DNA of 64,000 nucleotides from Rhizobium sp. L43 (GTDB taxonomy: Bacteria > Pseudomonadota > Alphaproteobacteria > Rhizobiales > Rhizobiaceae): assembly GCF_002531725.1 (NCBI RefSeq), contig NZ_NWSQ01000018.1, positions 105,474-169,473 on the forward strand, written 5' to 3'. Positions 36,126-45,094 of this stretch are shown piece after piece (positions within the stretch are counted from its first letter, which is position 1; every line of letters begins with the position of its first letter). The position numbers and the translations under genes were made by a program. A model generated the notes under the pieces. The model was not told the DNA's origin. It made no database searches and saw only the letters and a list, made by a program, of their open reading frames with translations.

Positions 36126-36206
36126 AACATGTCTCATAAAACTGTGCCGCAGTTTCCTTTCGTTCACGCTCCGGCGGCATCGACACGTATCCGCGTCTCT
36201 TTATAG

Positions 36207-36587
36207 TCAGGGGGCGATAGTGCCAGCGGCGCCGATGCATTCAAGAATTGTCGTGCGGCAAACCCCGGTCTCCCGTTGCAGTAGAGATTGCGCCCACCAG
36301 GCTCGGTAGGAGATCCGGAATTCGATGTCCTTATAAAAATAGGTCCTGACCTTTTGTCTCAAGCGGCTCCTATCCAAAGCATCTGCCGTCACGACGATAT
36401 GTGCGGCTAGCCGTTTGAATTGCCATGGCGGCGTATGTCGCTCCTTCTCGATCACCTCCACATGGTAATAGGGATCGTGATCGGCGGGATCGGGCACCTT
36501 GTAGACGGTGGCCCAACGAACGATCCGCGGCGATGCGGAGAGAGTGACGGTGGAAACGACCGGTGGTTTCACCGCTTCGGCCTGCAC
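36207..36587 (-). CDS. Uncharacterised secreted protein (DUF5086-like), start uncertain
   Basis: From the first standard start (GTG, 36587) it encodes 126 residues, with YYHVEVIEKERHTPPWQFKR and YFYKDIEFRISYRAWWAQS in the middle. These resemble small rhizobial periplasmic proteins of the DUF5086 type (from memory). The same frame reads LKRGPGTILLAAPVLVQAEA just upstream, a good signal peptide starting at a CTG at 36632 that overlaps the preceding gene's stop (CTGA) and follows GAGGGG. The true protein may therefore be 141 residues and exported. No function is known. Confidence 0.6.
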   Translation of the reverse strand: MQAEAVKPPVVSTVTLSASPRIVRWATVYKVPDPADHDPYYHVEVIEKERHTPPWQFKRLAAHIVVTADALDRSRLRQKVRTYFYKDIEFRISYRAWWAQSLLQRETGVCRTTILECIGAAGTIAP

Positions 36588-36628
36588 CAGGACCGGCGCG
36601 GCCAGAAGGATCGTTCCAGGACCGCGCT

Positions 36629-37414
36629 TCAGCTCGTACGCCCCTCGATGCGCGCAAGCACGCCGTCGAGCGCCGCGGTCAGCGCGGCAACGCCGCCCTT
36701 CTTCTCGAAGTCAGAAAGAACCTGCTCGTTCAGCCCGCCCTTGGTCGCGAATTCGCGGCTCAGCGCGCTGAACGGCTCGTTGCCGGGGTTGTTCGCTTTC
36801 TGCGCCAGGCTTGCGAAAAGCGGGGCGATGTAGGCCTGTCCCTTCCTCCTTTCGAGCCCGCTTCCTTCCAGCCAGACGGTAACCTGCTCCATGATGCCGA
36901 AATAGGTCGACATGACAGCGCTCGCGGCTGCGAGAAGATCATATTCCTTCCTCGACTGGCATTGGACGGCTGTTCCGAGCGTATCGAACAGCGCGGCGAC
37001 GGCGGTATCGGCCGGATAGACGGCGGTCACGCCCTGCCGCCTTGCGACAAAGGGCAGGGGGATCGCCTGGACGAGATGCACGTCGGCGCCGATCCAGTCG
37101 AGCAGCGCCTGGCGCTCCGTCGCCGCTACAACGCTGACGATCGTCTGGCCGGCCTTAAACGAAAGCCCGCGAACGACCTCCTCGGCGACCTGTGGCCGTA
37201 TCGCCAGGAACACCATGTCGCTGCGATCGACGACGTCCTGGTTGTCTTCGGCAACCCTCACGGCAGAAAATTCGTCCGCCAGTGTCGCGGCGATGTGAGC
37301 GCTTCGTGGAGAAACGTGAATCTCGAAGGCATAGGCCGGCTCAGTGAGAAGCCCGCGAACCATTGCTTCAGTGATGGCGCCGGTGCCGACGAACCCAATG
37401 CTGTTGATGTGCAT
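36629..37414 (-). CDS. ProC-like NADP-dependent imine reductase (pyrroline-5-carboxylate reductase family)
   Basis: A 261-residue protein. SIGFVGTGAITEAMVRGLL at residues 4-22 is the NAD(P) site, and VVAATERQALLDWIG and ASAVMSTYFGIMEQ follow the ProC pattern. ProC reduces pyrroline-5-carboxylate to proline. This gene lies four bases after a GntR gene and beside a hydroxyproline-type operon, so a cyclic imine of that pathway may be the substrate (inference). It starts at the ATG at 37414 and shares a transcript with the GntR gene. Confidence 0.82.
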   Translation of the reverse strand: MHINSIGFVGTGAITEAMVRGLLTEPAYAFEIHVSPRSAHIAATLADEFSAVRVAEDNQDVVDRSDMVFLAIRPQVAEEVVRGLSFKAGQTIVSVVAATERQALLDWIGADVHLVQAIPLPFVARRQGVTAVYPADTAVAALFDTLGTAVQCQSRKEYDLLAAASAVMSTYFGIMEQVTVWLEGSGLERRKGQAYIAPLFASLAQKANNPGNEPFSALSREFATKGGLNEQVLSDFEKKGGVAALTAALDGVLARIEGRTS

Positions 37415-37418
37415 ATGA

Positions 37419-38138
37419 TTACTCCGCGGCCCGCAACGGCCCCAGCGCGACATCGGTCGTGTAGTTCTCGCGCATGAAGTTGATGAAATTGTCCTGGAAC
37501 TGGCGCGTATGGGCGTGGGCGAGCTCGTCTGCGAGCTCGACATTCTTGTCCCTGATCGCATCGAGCATCAGCGTGTGCTCGTCGGTCAGAAGATAGCCCT
37601 CGTGAGTCCGTTCCAGATATTCGAAATGCAGGTGGAGCATGCGCTGGCCTTGCGACAGCAGCTTCTCGTAGAACGAGGCGAGATACTGGTTTTTTCCGGC
37701 ATGGGCGATCGCCATGTGGAATTCCTTGTTGGCCTCCGACATGGCGAGATGATTGCCTGCCTTAACAGCTGTTTCGAACGACTTCAGCCGCTTGGCGATG
37801 GTTTTCAGATCGGTTTCGGTTCTTAGCGCTGCGGCAAGCCGGGTATTCATGCGCTGGGCGATGTCGAGGGCTTCGACATATTTCGGAAAGGTCGCCACTT
37901 CGATCGGGGCGACGATGGTGCTGCGGTTCGAGAGTGTTACCACCAGCTCGTCGGCGCCGAGCCGGATCAGCGCTTCGCGCACCGGCGAACGCGACATGTC
38001 GAAACGTTCGGCCAGCGTCATCTCGTCGAGAAGCTGGCCGGGCGGCAGAGCGAGCGACAGGATCTCATTGCGGAGCGTTTCATAGACGTTCTTCCAGCCG
38101 GTCCCGCGGATCCGTTTCACTTCCGATTCATCAGACAC
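37419..38138 (-). CDS. GntR-family (FCD) regulator of the hydroxyproline-type operon
   Basis: A 239-residue regulator. The winged helix covers residues 15-75 (MSRSPVREALIRLGADELVV) and an FCD domain follows (NKEFHMAIAHAGKNQYLASF has the metal-binding His). It is divergent from the amino-acid ABC transporter and catabolic genes, as HypR is in the Sinorhizobium meliloti hydroxyproline locus. Probable operators with TGTCGACA cores lie in the divergent promoter region. Confidence 0.9.
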   Translation of the reverse strand: MSDESEVKRIRGTGWKNVYETLRNEILSLALPPGQLLDEMTLAERFDMSRSPVREALIRLGADELVVTLSNRSTIVAPIEVATFPKYVEALDIAQRMNTRLAAALRTETDLKTIAKRLKSFETAVKAGNHLAMSEANKEFHMAIAHAGKNQYLASFYEKLLSQGQRMLHLHFEYLERTHEGYLLTDEHTLMLDAIRDKNVELADELAHAHTRQFQDNFINFMRENYTTDVALGPLRAAE

Positions 38139-38209
38139 TTAAGTCCCTTTCTCCAGGCGCGGGTCCATTGGGCCAGAAAAACAGCGTGTCGGCAATGTAA
38201 TTTTTCCGC

Positions 38210-38255
38210 TTGACTTTGTCGACACGCTGTTGACATATTTCTACCAGTCGACACT
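38210..38255 (+). promoter_or_regulatory. Divergent promoter with two GTCGAC-centred operator candidates
   Basis: TTGACT (38210-38215) with a possible -10 near 38233 (ACATAT) forms one promoter. TGTCGACA (38217-38224, perfect palindrome) lies inside it, and AGTCGACACT (38246-38255) follows about one and a half turns further (29 bases start to start). The paired sites fit a GntR repressor dimer binding twice over the promoter. Confidence 0.5.
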
Positions 38256-38337
38256 AAGCCGACAAGAAAACGACAGAAGCGGCTACAGCCGACGAGTGGA
38301 ACCCGCGCGCTTCGCGCACAGCAAAAGAGGAATGCCG

Positions 38338-39168
38338 ATGCTTTCTTTGATAACGTCCGCCTTGCGGGCGCTGCCCGCGCTCGCCCTGATGGGAGGTCTT
38401 TCCGCAACCGCCGCACACGCCCAGACTGCTGAGGGATATTGGCAGGGCGTGCAGAAGGCGGGCACCTTGCGCTGCGGCGCGGCCGTCGCGCCGCCCTATG
38501 TCATGCGCGACCCGGCGACCGGCGAATATTCCGGCTTCTTCGCCGATCTCTGCAAGGAATTCGCCGACGTCCTGAAGGTGAAGCCCGAATTCGTCGACAC
38601 GACCTGGGACAATATCGTCGCCGGCCTGCAGGCCGGCAAATGGGATCTGTCGCTGGCGCTGAACCGGACGCCGACGCGCGCCATGGCGGTGCAGTTCTCG
38701 ATCCCGGCGATGGAGTACCAGATCTCGCTCGCCTATAACAAAAACAATCTGAAAATTACGGCCGGCGCCGCTTCGGTCGCCGATATCGACAAGGCGGGCG
38801 TGACGCTCGCCGTCATGTCCGGCACGGCGCAGGACAAGGCCATTTCCGCGGCAGTGAAGAACGCCACGATCATGCGTCTTCCCGGAAATGACGAGACCCG
38901 CCTGGCGGTGACCTCGAAGCGTGCCGACATCCTGGTCGACGCCTCCGACACCAATCAGCTCTTCACCCAGTCGAACCCGGAATGGGCGGTGGCGCTCAAC
39001 CCGACGCCGGCGCTCGCCAAGCAGGGCGTCGCCTTCGGCCTGCCGCACAATCTTTCGGCAGCCGACGTCGAAGTGGTTGATATCTTCCTCGAGGAGAAGG
39101 TCGCCACCGGTCATGTCGACGCGCTGATCAAGAAGGCGGTCGACGAAGTGCTCAAGGGCGCAAAGTAA
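38338..39168 (+). CDS. Polar amino-acid ABC transporter substrate-binding protein (family 3)
   Basis: A 276-residue periplasmic binding protein. The signal peptide runs to about residue 28 (LALMGGLSATAAHA, AxA cleavage). Mature features are LRCGAAVAPPYVM, FFADLCKEFADVLKV and ALNRTPTRAMAVQFS, as in SBP family 3. An in-frame ATG at 38332 is an alternative; AAGAGG is better spaced for 38338. It should bind hydroxyproline or a related amino acid and feed the permeases downstream (inference from operon). Confidence 0.9.
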   Translation: MLSLITSALRALPALALMGGLSATAAHAQTAEGYWQGVQKAGTLRCGAAVAPPYVMRDPATGEYSGFFADLCKEFADVLKVKPEFVDTTWDNIVAGLQAGKWDLSLALNRTPTRAMAVQFSIPAMEYQISLAYNKNNLKITAGAASVADIDKAGVTLAVMSGTAQDKAISAAVKNATIMRLPGNDETRLAVTSKRADILVDASDTNQLFTQSNPEWAVALNPTPALAKQGVAFGLPHNLSAADVEVVDIFLEEKVATGHVDALIKKAVDEVLKGAK

Positions 39169-39175
39169 TCTCGCC

Positions 39176-39203
39176 GGGCCGGTGCGGGGAAACGCGCCGG
39201 CCC
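39176..39203 (+). terminator. Strong hairpin between binding-protein and ATPase genes
   Basis: GGGCCGGTGCG and CGCGCCGGCCC pair over 11 positions (one G-U) around a GGGAAA loop, eight bases after the binding-protein stop. There is no T tract. Such hairpins commonly protect the 5' message so that binding protein is made in excess over membrane parts. Confidence 0.6.
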
Positions 39204-39231
39204 TCTCCAGCTTCGATCATCGGAGATTGGC

Positions 39232-40014
39232 ATGACCACGTCCTTCAGCCTTCCCCTCGTGAAAATGCAGGCGCTCCACAAAAGCTATGGCGACGGAGCC
39301 ATTCAGGTGCTGAAAGGCATCGACATCGAAATGAAGCCCGGCGAACGTGTCGTCGTTATCGGCCCCAGCGGCGGCGGCAAGAGTACGCTGCTGAGAGTGA
39401 TGATGGGGCTGGAGCAGATCGACAGCGGGTCGATCAATTTCGATGGAAAGCCCTATATTTCTTCCGACAGTACAGCGGGGAAGACCCAGATCGACACCAA
39501 TGTCCGCCGTTCGATCGGCATGGTCTTTCAGCACTACACGCTGTTTCCGCATCTCAACGTCCTTCAGAACCTGATCCTCGCTCCCTGCAAGGTGCGCGGG
39601 GAAGCCAAGGCGAAAGCCGCGGCGCGCGCCCAGGCGCTGCTCGAGCGGTTCGGGCTCGGCGCCAAGGCCAATGCCTATCCCGCCCAGCTTTCCGGCGGGC
39701 AGAAGCAGCGTGTCGCTATCGCCCGCGCGTTGATGCTCGATCCGAAGCTGATGCTTTTCGACGAAGTCACCTCGGCTCTGGATCCGGAACTCGTCAGCGA
39801 AGTGGAGCAGGTCATCCTGCAGCTCGCCGCCCAGGATATGCCGATGATGATCGTCACCCACGACATGTGGTTCGCCAAGAACATCGCCTCCCGCGTGATC
39901 TTCTGCGCCGGCGGCGTGGTCGTCGAGGACGGCCCACCCGAGCAGGTGCTCGGCGCTCCGCGCGAGGAGCGCACCAAGGAATTCATCGACCGCGTCTTCC
40001 ACATCAAGCAATAG
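39232..40014 (+). CDS. Polar amino-acid ABC transporter ATP-binding protein
   Basis: A 260-residue ATPase of the GlnQ/HisP group. Walker A is GPSGGGKST near residue 44, the signature is LSGGQKQR, and Walker B with D-loop is LMLFDEVTSALDPE. A Val replaces the usual Pro after the catalytic Glu. It energises the two permeases encoded next. Confidence 0.93.
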   Translation: MTTSFSLPLVKMQALHKSYGDGAIQVLKGIDIEMKPGERVVVIGPSGGGKSTLLRVMMGLEQIDSGSINFDGKPYISSDSTAGKTQIDTNVRRSIGMVFQHYTLFPHLNVLQNLILAPCKVRGEAKAKAAARAQALLERFGLGAKANAYPAQLSGGQKQRVAIARALMLDPKLMLFDEVTSALDPELVSEVEQVILQLAAQDMPMMIVTHDMWFAKNIASRVIFCAGGVVVEDGPPEQVLGAPREERTKEFIDRVFHIKQ

Positions 40015-40026
40015 GGAGGGCATGCC

Positions 40027-40689
40027 GTGAACTACACGTTCGATTTCAACGCGGTCACCCTTGCTCCACTTCTGCAGGGGCTGTGGGTTTCGCTGCAGCT
40101 GACGGCGGCGGCGAACTTCATCGGCATCGTCTTCGGCTTCGCGCTCGCGCTTCTGATCATGAGCCCCTACCGGGTTCTGCGGCTGCCCTTCATGCTGTTC
40201 GTCGAATTCTTCCGCTGCACGCCGGCGATCGTCCAGATCGTCTGGATATTCTACTGCGTGCCGATGCTGTTCGACGTCTTTCTCGATCCGATGACGATGG
40301 GCATCATGGCGCTCGGGCTCAATCTGATGGCGTTCAACGCCGAGGCCTACCGGGCCTCCATCCAGGCGGTGCCGCGCGAGCAGCTCGACGCCGGCATCGC
40401 GCTCGGCCTCAATCCGCTGCAGCGGGTGCTCTATATCGTCTTCCCGACGGCCTTCCGCGCCTCGATCCCGGTGCTTCTGACCAACGGTATCGTCATCTTC
40501 CAGCAGAGCGCGCTGGTCGCGATCGTTGCGATCCAGGACCTGATGTACCAGGGCAAGACGTTGGCCACCGAGACCTATCGCCCGATCGAGACCTTCACGG
40601 TCGTCGCTCTCATCTATTTCGCCGTGTCCTTCCCGATAACCCAGATCGTCGGCCTGCTCGAACGCCGCCGCCAGATCCTCGTCAGCTAG
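40027..40689 (+). CDS. Polar amino-acid ABC transporter permease 1
   Basis: A 220-residue inner-membrane protein of the HisM/GlnP type, with about five hydrophobic segments and the EAA-like loop EQLDAGIALGLNPLQRVLYI near residues 118-137. It starts with GTG at 40027 after GGAGGG. It forms the channel with the second permease. Confidence 0.92.
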   Translation: MNYTFDFNAVTLAPLLQGLWVSLQLTAAANFIGIVFGFALALLIMSPYRVLRLPFMLFVEFFRCTPAIVQIVWIFYCVPMLFDVFLDPMTMGIMALGLNLMAFNAEAYRASIQAVPREQLDAGIALGLNPLQRVLYIVFPTAFRASIPVLLTNGIVIFQQSALVAIVAIQDLMYQGKTLATETYRPIETFTVVALIYFAVSFPITQIVGLLERRRQILVS

Positions 40690-40698
40690 GAGGCCAGA

Positions 40699-41364
40699 AT
40701 GACGCTCGACTTCTCGATCCTGCTGCGCTTCGAAAACGCGCTTCTGCTCGGCCTGTGGATGACGATCAAGCTGACGGTCATCTGCATCGTACTCGGATGC
40801 ACCCTCGGCTTTCTCGTCGGCCTGATGAGGACGTCGCGCAACCTCGCGCTTCGCGCGGTCGCCGGCGCCTATGTCGAATTCTTCCGCGGCACGCCGGTCC
40901 TGATCCAGCTCTTCTGGATCTTCTTCTGCCTGCCGCTGCTCCTCGGCGTCGAACTCTCGAATCTCGCCTCCGGCGTCATTGCGCTGACGCTTTATATGGG
41001 AGCGATCACCAGCGAGACCTTCCGGGCGAGCCTCAAGTCGATCGGACGGGAGCAACTGGACGCCTGCGTCGCCCTCGGCCTGCCGAAGAGGGCGCAGGTC
41101 GTCAACGTCGTGCTGCCGCAAGCGGTGCTGCGCGCAATCCCGACGCTGTTGTCGAACTGCGTCAGCCTCTTCAAGGAGAGCGCCCTGGTCTCGGCCGTCG
41201 GCATGGCGGACCTGATGTTCGTCGGCCAGAACATCTCGAACAACACGGCCCGTCCCGTCGAAGTGCTGACGGTGGTCGCCCTCATCTACTTCGTCATTGC
41301 CTTCCCACTCACGCGGGCCGTCTCCCTTATCGAGGGACGGATTCTCAAGAAGCTCGCAATCTAG
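40699..41364 (+). CDS. Polar amino-acid ABC transporter permease 2
   Basis: A 221-residue inner-membrane protein paralogous to the preceding one, with the loop EQLDACVALGLPKRAQVVNV and the N-terminal VEFFRGTPVLIQLFWIFF typical of HisQ/GlnP permeases. It follows permease 1 by nine bases with AGGAGG before the ATG. Confidence 0.92.
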   Translation: MTLDFSILLRFENALLLGLWMTIKLTVICIVLGCTLGFLVGLMRTSRNLALRAVAGAYVEFFRGTPVLIQLFWIFFCLPLLLGVELSNLASGVIALTLYMGAITSETFRASLKSIGREQLDACVALGLPKRAQVVNVVLPQAVLRAIPTLLSNCVSLFKESALVSAVGMADLMFVGQNISNNTARPVEVLTVVALIYFVIAFPLTRAVSLIEGRILKKLAI

Positions 41365-41394
41365 AAACCGTCGTTCCCAGGACAGGAGAATCCC

Positions 41395-42273
41395 ATGAAA
41401 CTTTCCGGCGTCATGCCCGCCCTCATCACCCCCTTCGATGCCAACAACAGGATCGACTTCAAGGCGTTCGAAAGGCTTCTGATCCACCTCCGCGAGGCAG
41501 GGGTCACTGGCTGGGTTCCGAACGGCTCGACCGGAGAATATTTCAGCCAGTCCAGGGAAGAGCGCCGTGACGTCCTGCAGTTCGTCAAGGACTTTGCCAA
41601 GCCGGGCGAAATTCTGATCGCCGGCACCAATGCGCCCGCCACCCGCGAGGTGATCGAACAGACGGCGCTGGCTAGGGATATCGGCTACGACACGGTCCTG
41701 CTGGCGCCGCCATTTTATACCCGTCCGACACAAGAAGAGCTCATCAGGCACTACGAAGCCGTCCTCGGCGCCGTCGATGTGAACCTCGTGCTCTATTCCT
41801 ATCCGGCTAAGGATGGTTCGGACATTGGCTTCGAGCTGCTGGATCATTTTGCCGATAATCCGCGCGTCATCGGGATCAAGGAAAGCTCGGGCGTGCTGCA
41901 GCGGGCGATCGACATCGCCAGCCGCTATGAGGGCAAGATCCAGCTCGTCAGCGGCTCGGACGATATCGCGCTCGATTTCATGTTCTGGGGCGCGGAAAGC
42001 TGGATCTGCGGACCGTCGAACTGCATGGCCAAGGCCTGCTGCGACCTCGACCGCACGTTCAAGTCAGGCGATCTGGACAAGGCGCGCGAGCAGATGAAAA
42101 CGCTCTACCGGGCGATGAACATCCTCGAAAGCGGCAAATTCGTGCAGAAGATCAAATATGGCTGCGAGCTTCAGGGCTTGCCCGTCGGTCAGTGCCGCGC
42201 GCCGCTCGGCGAACTGACGGCGGAGGAAAAGGCCGAGTTCAAGGCGGCGATGCAGCCGATCCTCAATTGGTAA
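41395..42273 (+). CDS. DHDPS-family deaminase/aldolase, probable pyrroline-4-hydroxy-2-carboxylate deaminase
   Basis: A 292-residue TIM-barrel lyase. The tyrosine in LVLYSYPAK and the Schiff-base lysine in IGIKESSGVL are in place, and the N terminus GVMPALITPFDANNRIDF is typical. In hydroxyproline catabolism a DHDPS relative deaminates 1-pyrroline-4-hydroxy-2-carboxylate to 2-oxoglutarate semialdehyde. The following FAD dehydrogenase, aldehyde dehydrogenase and racemase-family genes make that role likely. Other 2-oxo acid aldolase activities cannot be excluded from sequence alone. Confidence 0.85.
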   Translation: MKLSGVMPALITPFDANNRIDFKAFERLLIHLREAGVTGWVPNGSTGEYFSQSREERRDVLQFVKDFAKPGEILIAGTNAPATREVIEQTALARDIGYDTVLLAPPFYTRPTQEELIRHYEAVLGAVDVNLVLYSYPAKDGSDIGFELLDHFADNPRVIGIKESSGVLQRAIDIASRYEGKIQLVSGSDDIALDFMFWGAESWICGPSNCMAKACCDLDRTFKSGDLDKAREQMKTLYRAMNILESGKFVQKIKYGCELQGLPVGQCRAPLGELTAEEKAEFKAAMQPILNW

Positions 42274-42287
42274 CGGATAACAGGTCC

Positions 42288-42306
42288 GGGGCGGCCAGGC
42301 CGCCCC
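42288..42306 (+). terminator. GC-rich hairpin between deaminase and FAD dehydrogenase genes
   Basis: GGGGCGGC-CAG-GCCGCCCC follows the deaminase stop by 14 bases, without a T tract. It may lower expression of the downstream genes or protect the upstream message. Confidence 0.5.
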
Positions 42307-42333
42307 AAGATCTTTGAAATTGCGAGGTTCGCC

Positions 42334-43572
42334 GTGTCATCCATCGTGGTCGTCGGCGCCGGTATCATCGGCGTCGCCATCGCCTATGAACTCCAACGCC
42401 GCGACCTTGCCGTGACGCTTGTCGATCGCGACGCGCCGGGCCGCGGCGCTTCCTATGGCAATATGGCAAGCATCGCCGTCACCGAATTCATGCCGGCCTC
42501 GCGGCCCGGCATCTGGGCGCAGATGCCGAAATGGCTGCTCGACCCGGAGGGGCCGGTGCGCATCCGGCCCGGCTATATGCCGAAACTGGTGCCCTGGTTC
42601 CTGCGGTTCCTCGCCGCCAGCCGTCCCTCCAAGCTCAGGGAGCTGGAGGCGGCCGGCGCCGTGCTCTGCCGGCGCGTCTATGAAGATCTCGACGCGCTGC
42701 TGAAGGAGACCGGCCTGACGCACATGCTGACGGCCGAGGGCTGCTTCAGCCTCTATGCCGACGAGGCCGAATTCAAGGCCGATCGAGAGCATATCGAGAT
42801 CCTGGAACGCTTCGGCCTCAGGCACGAAATCCTCGGCGGCAACGCCATCCGCGATCTCGAGCCCGCCTTGACCACGAAGATCGGCAAGGCGGTGCTCTTT
42901 CCCGATAACCGATCGATCACGGACCCTTACAGGCTGGTCACCGCTCTTGCCGAAACGTTCCAAGCTCTTGGCGGCAAGGTCGTCGAGGGCGACGTCGCCG
43001 GTTTCGAGCAAAGCGAGGCCGGCGTTTCCGCTCTCCGGCTGGCGGATGGGCGAAGCCTTGCGGCAGGCAAGGTCGTTCTTGCGGCCGGCGCCTTCACCGC
43101 CCGGCTTTCGGCGCTGCTGCGCGAATATATCCCGCTCGAAACCGAGCGCGGCTACCACACGCAGATCATGGAGCCCGGCATTTCGATGCGCCACTCGATC
43201 ATCTGGCCGGCCCGCGCCTTCATGGTCACGCCGACGGCAGGCGGCATCCGTGTCGGCGGCACGGTCGAGATGGCCGGCCTCGATGCGCCTCCGGATTACC
43301 GGCGTGCGCGGATTCTGGTGATGCGGGCTCGGGAGGCATTGCCGGAGCTGAAGACCGGAGAGGTGACGGAGTGGATGGGGCATCGCCCGGCATTGCCCGA
43401 CACCGTGCCGGTCATAGGCCCGTCCGCCAAGCGCGGCAACGTCTGGTATGCGACCGGCCATGGACATCTCGGCCTCACCTATGCGGCCACGACTGGCCGG
43501 CTGATGGCCGATCTCGTCACGGGCGTTCAACCGCCCGTGGACATGAAACCCTATCGCGTCGACCGCTTCTGA
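42334..43572 (+). CDS. FAD-dependent D-hydroxyproline dehydrogenase-like oxidoreductase
   Basis: A 412-residue DAO-family flavoprotein starting at GTG. The FAD motif VVVGAGIIGVAIAYELQ is at residues 4-20. GASYGNMASIAVTEFMP and the C-terminal WYATGHGHLGLTYAATTG resemble DadA and D-hydroxyproline dehydrogenases. In the inferred pathway it oxidises cis-4-hydroxy-D-proline to the pyrroline used by the deaminase encoded before it, passing electrons to the respiratory chain. Confidence 0.85.
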   Translation: MSSIVVVGAGIIGVAIAYELQRRDLAVTLVDRDAPGRGASYGNMASIAVTEFMPASRPGIWAQMPKWLLDPEGPVRIRPGYMPKLVPWFLRFLAASRPSKLRELEAAGAVLCRRVYEDLDALLKETGLTHMLTAEGCFSLYADEAEFKADREHIEILERFGLRHEILGGNAIRDLEPALTTKIGKAVLFPDNRSITDPYRLVTALAETFQALGGKVVEGDVAGFEQSEAGVSALRLADGRSLAAGKVVLAAGAFTARLSALLREYIPLETERGYHTQIMEPGISMRHSIIWPARAFMVTPTAGGIRVGGTVEMAGLDAPPDYRRARILVMRAREALPELKTGEVTEWMGHRPALPDTVPVIGPSAKRGNVWYATGHGHLGLTYAATTGRLMADLVTGVQPPVDMKPYRVDRF

Positions 43573-43597
43573 GCGGATCGGCGCAAGGCGAAAGGGA

Positions 43598-45094
43598 ATG
43601 AGCATGCGAAGCGAACTTTATATCGACGGACAATGGGTGAAGCCGGTCAAGGGCGGCACCTGCGCGGTGACGAACCCGGCGACGGAGGAGGTGATCCAGA
43701 CCATCGCAGCCGCAACGGCAGAAGATGTCGACATCGCCGTGAAGGCGGCGCGCCGGGCTTTCGACAAGGACGGCTGGCCGAAACTTTCAGGCGCCCAGCG
43801 GGCCAGATATCTCCGCGCGATTGCCGAAGGCATCCGCGCTCGCCAGGCCGAGATCGCCCGCCTCGAAGTTCTCGACAACGGCAAGCCGTTTCCCGAGGCC
43901 GACTGGGATGTTGCCGATGCGGCGGGCTGCTTCGATTTCTATGCGGGGCTTGCCGAACAGCTCGACAATAACCCGGAGGAGACAATCTCTCTTCCGGACG
44001 ACAGGTTCACCTCGAAGGTCGTCAAGGAACCCATTGGCGTGGCGGGTGCGATCATCCCGTGGAATTATCCGCTGCTGATGGCGGCGTGGAAGGTGGCTCC
44101 GGCGCTTGCCGCAGGCTGCACGATCGTCCTGAAGCCCGCGGAACTTACCTCGTTGACCGCGCTCGAACTTGCTGCCGTCGCGGATGAGGCAGGCCTTCCC
44201 GCAGGTGTGCTGAACATCCTTACGGGCTCCGGATCGATCGCCGGCCAGGCGATCATCGATCACAGGCAAGTCGACAAGCTCGCCTTTACCGGCTCCGGGC
44301 CGGTCGGCTCGAAGATCATGGCGGCGGCTGCCCGCGACATCAAGCGCGTCAGCCTGGAGCTCGGCGGCAAGTCGCCCTTCGTCGTCTTCGAAGACGCCGA
44401 TATCGACAAGGCCGTCGAATGGATCATGTTCGGCATCTTCTGGAACCAGGGCCAAGTCTGCTCGGCGACGTCAAGAGTCCTCGTGCAGGACACCATCTAC
44501 GAACGGTTGCTTGCGCGTCTCGTCGACGAAACGAACAAGATCAGGATCGGCAACGGCCTGGACGAGGGCGTGCTGCTCGGGCCGCTGGTTTCCAAGCGCC
44601 AGCACGAGCAGGTCGTCGCGGCAATCGAAGAGGCCCGGCGGGCGGGTGCTACGATTGCCTGCGGCGGCACGCGCCCTGAAGGGTTCGACAAGGGCTACTA
44701 CCTCCAGCCGACCATTTTGACCGACGTTCCGCTCGACAGCGCCGCCTGGGTGGAGGAGATCTTCGGCCCGGTCGTCTGCATCCGGCCGTTCAAGACCGAA
44801 GCGGAGGCGATCGAACTCGCCAATGATTCCCGCTTCGGGCTTGCCGCCGCCGTCATGTCGAAAGACGATGTCCGGGCCGAGCGCGTCGCGGCCGCCTTCC
44901 GCGCCGGCATCGTCTGGATCAACTGCTCGCAGCCGACATTCACCGAGGCGCCCTGGGGCGGTTACAAGGAATCCGGCATCGGCCGCGAACTCGGACGCTG
45001 GGGCCTCGACAATTATCTCGAGACCAAGCAGATCACCCGCTTCGCCAGCGAGGATCCCTGGGGCTGGTACATCAAGCCGGAGGCGGCCGAATGA
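43598..45094 (+). CDS. Aldehyde dehydrogenase, probable 2-oxoglutarate semialdehyde dehydrogenase
   Basis: A 498-residue NAD(P)-dependent dehydrogenase. FTGSGPVGSKIM (cofactor), VSLELGGKSPFVV (general-base Glu) and NQGQVCSATSRVL (nucleophilic Cys) are intact. An ATG at 43604 is a second possible start. In a hydroxyproline pathway the last step oxidises 2-oxoglutarate semialdehyde to 2-oxoglutarate; betaine-aldehyde-type activity is the main alternative. The next gene overlaps its end by four bases. Confidence 0.9.
   Translation: MSMRSELYIDGQWVKPVKGGTCAVTNPATEEVIQTIAAATAEDVDIAVKAARRAFDKDGWPKLSGAQRARYLRAIAEGIRARQAEIARLEVLDNGKPFPEADWDVADAAGCFDFYAGLAEQLDNNPEETISLPDDRFTSKVVKEPIGVAGAIIPWNYPLLMAAWKVAPALAAGCTIVLKPAELTSLTALELAAVADEAGLPAGVLNILTGSGSIAGQAIIDHRQVDKLAFTGSGPVGSKIMAAAARDIKRVSLELGGKSPFVVFEDADIDKAVEWIMFGIFWNQGQVCSATSRVLVQDTIYERLLARLVDETNKIRIGNGLDEGVLLGPLVSKRQHEQVVAAIEEARRAGATIACGGTRPEGFDKGYYLQPTILTDVPLDSAAWVEEIFGPVVCIRPFKTEAEAIELANDSRFGLAAAVMSKDDVRAERVAAAFRAGIVWINCSQPTFTEAPWGGYKESGIGRELGRWGLDNYLETKQITRFASEDPWGWYIKPEAAE

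Noticed and set aside
39867..41570. 567-codon plus-strand frame across the permeases
   Set aside because: It is out of frame with two permeases that have clear membrane helices and ABC loops, and its composition is that of a shadow frame.
39217..41847. 876-codon open frame on the minus strand
   Set aside because: It lies wholly opposite a clear ABC transporter operon and DHDPS-family gene. Its translation is dominated by Arg, Asp, Glu, His and Gln, as expected for the antisense of GC-rich genes.
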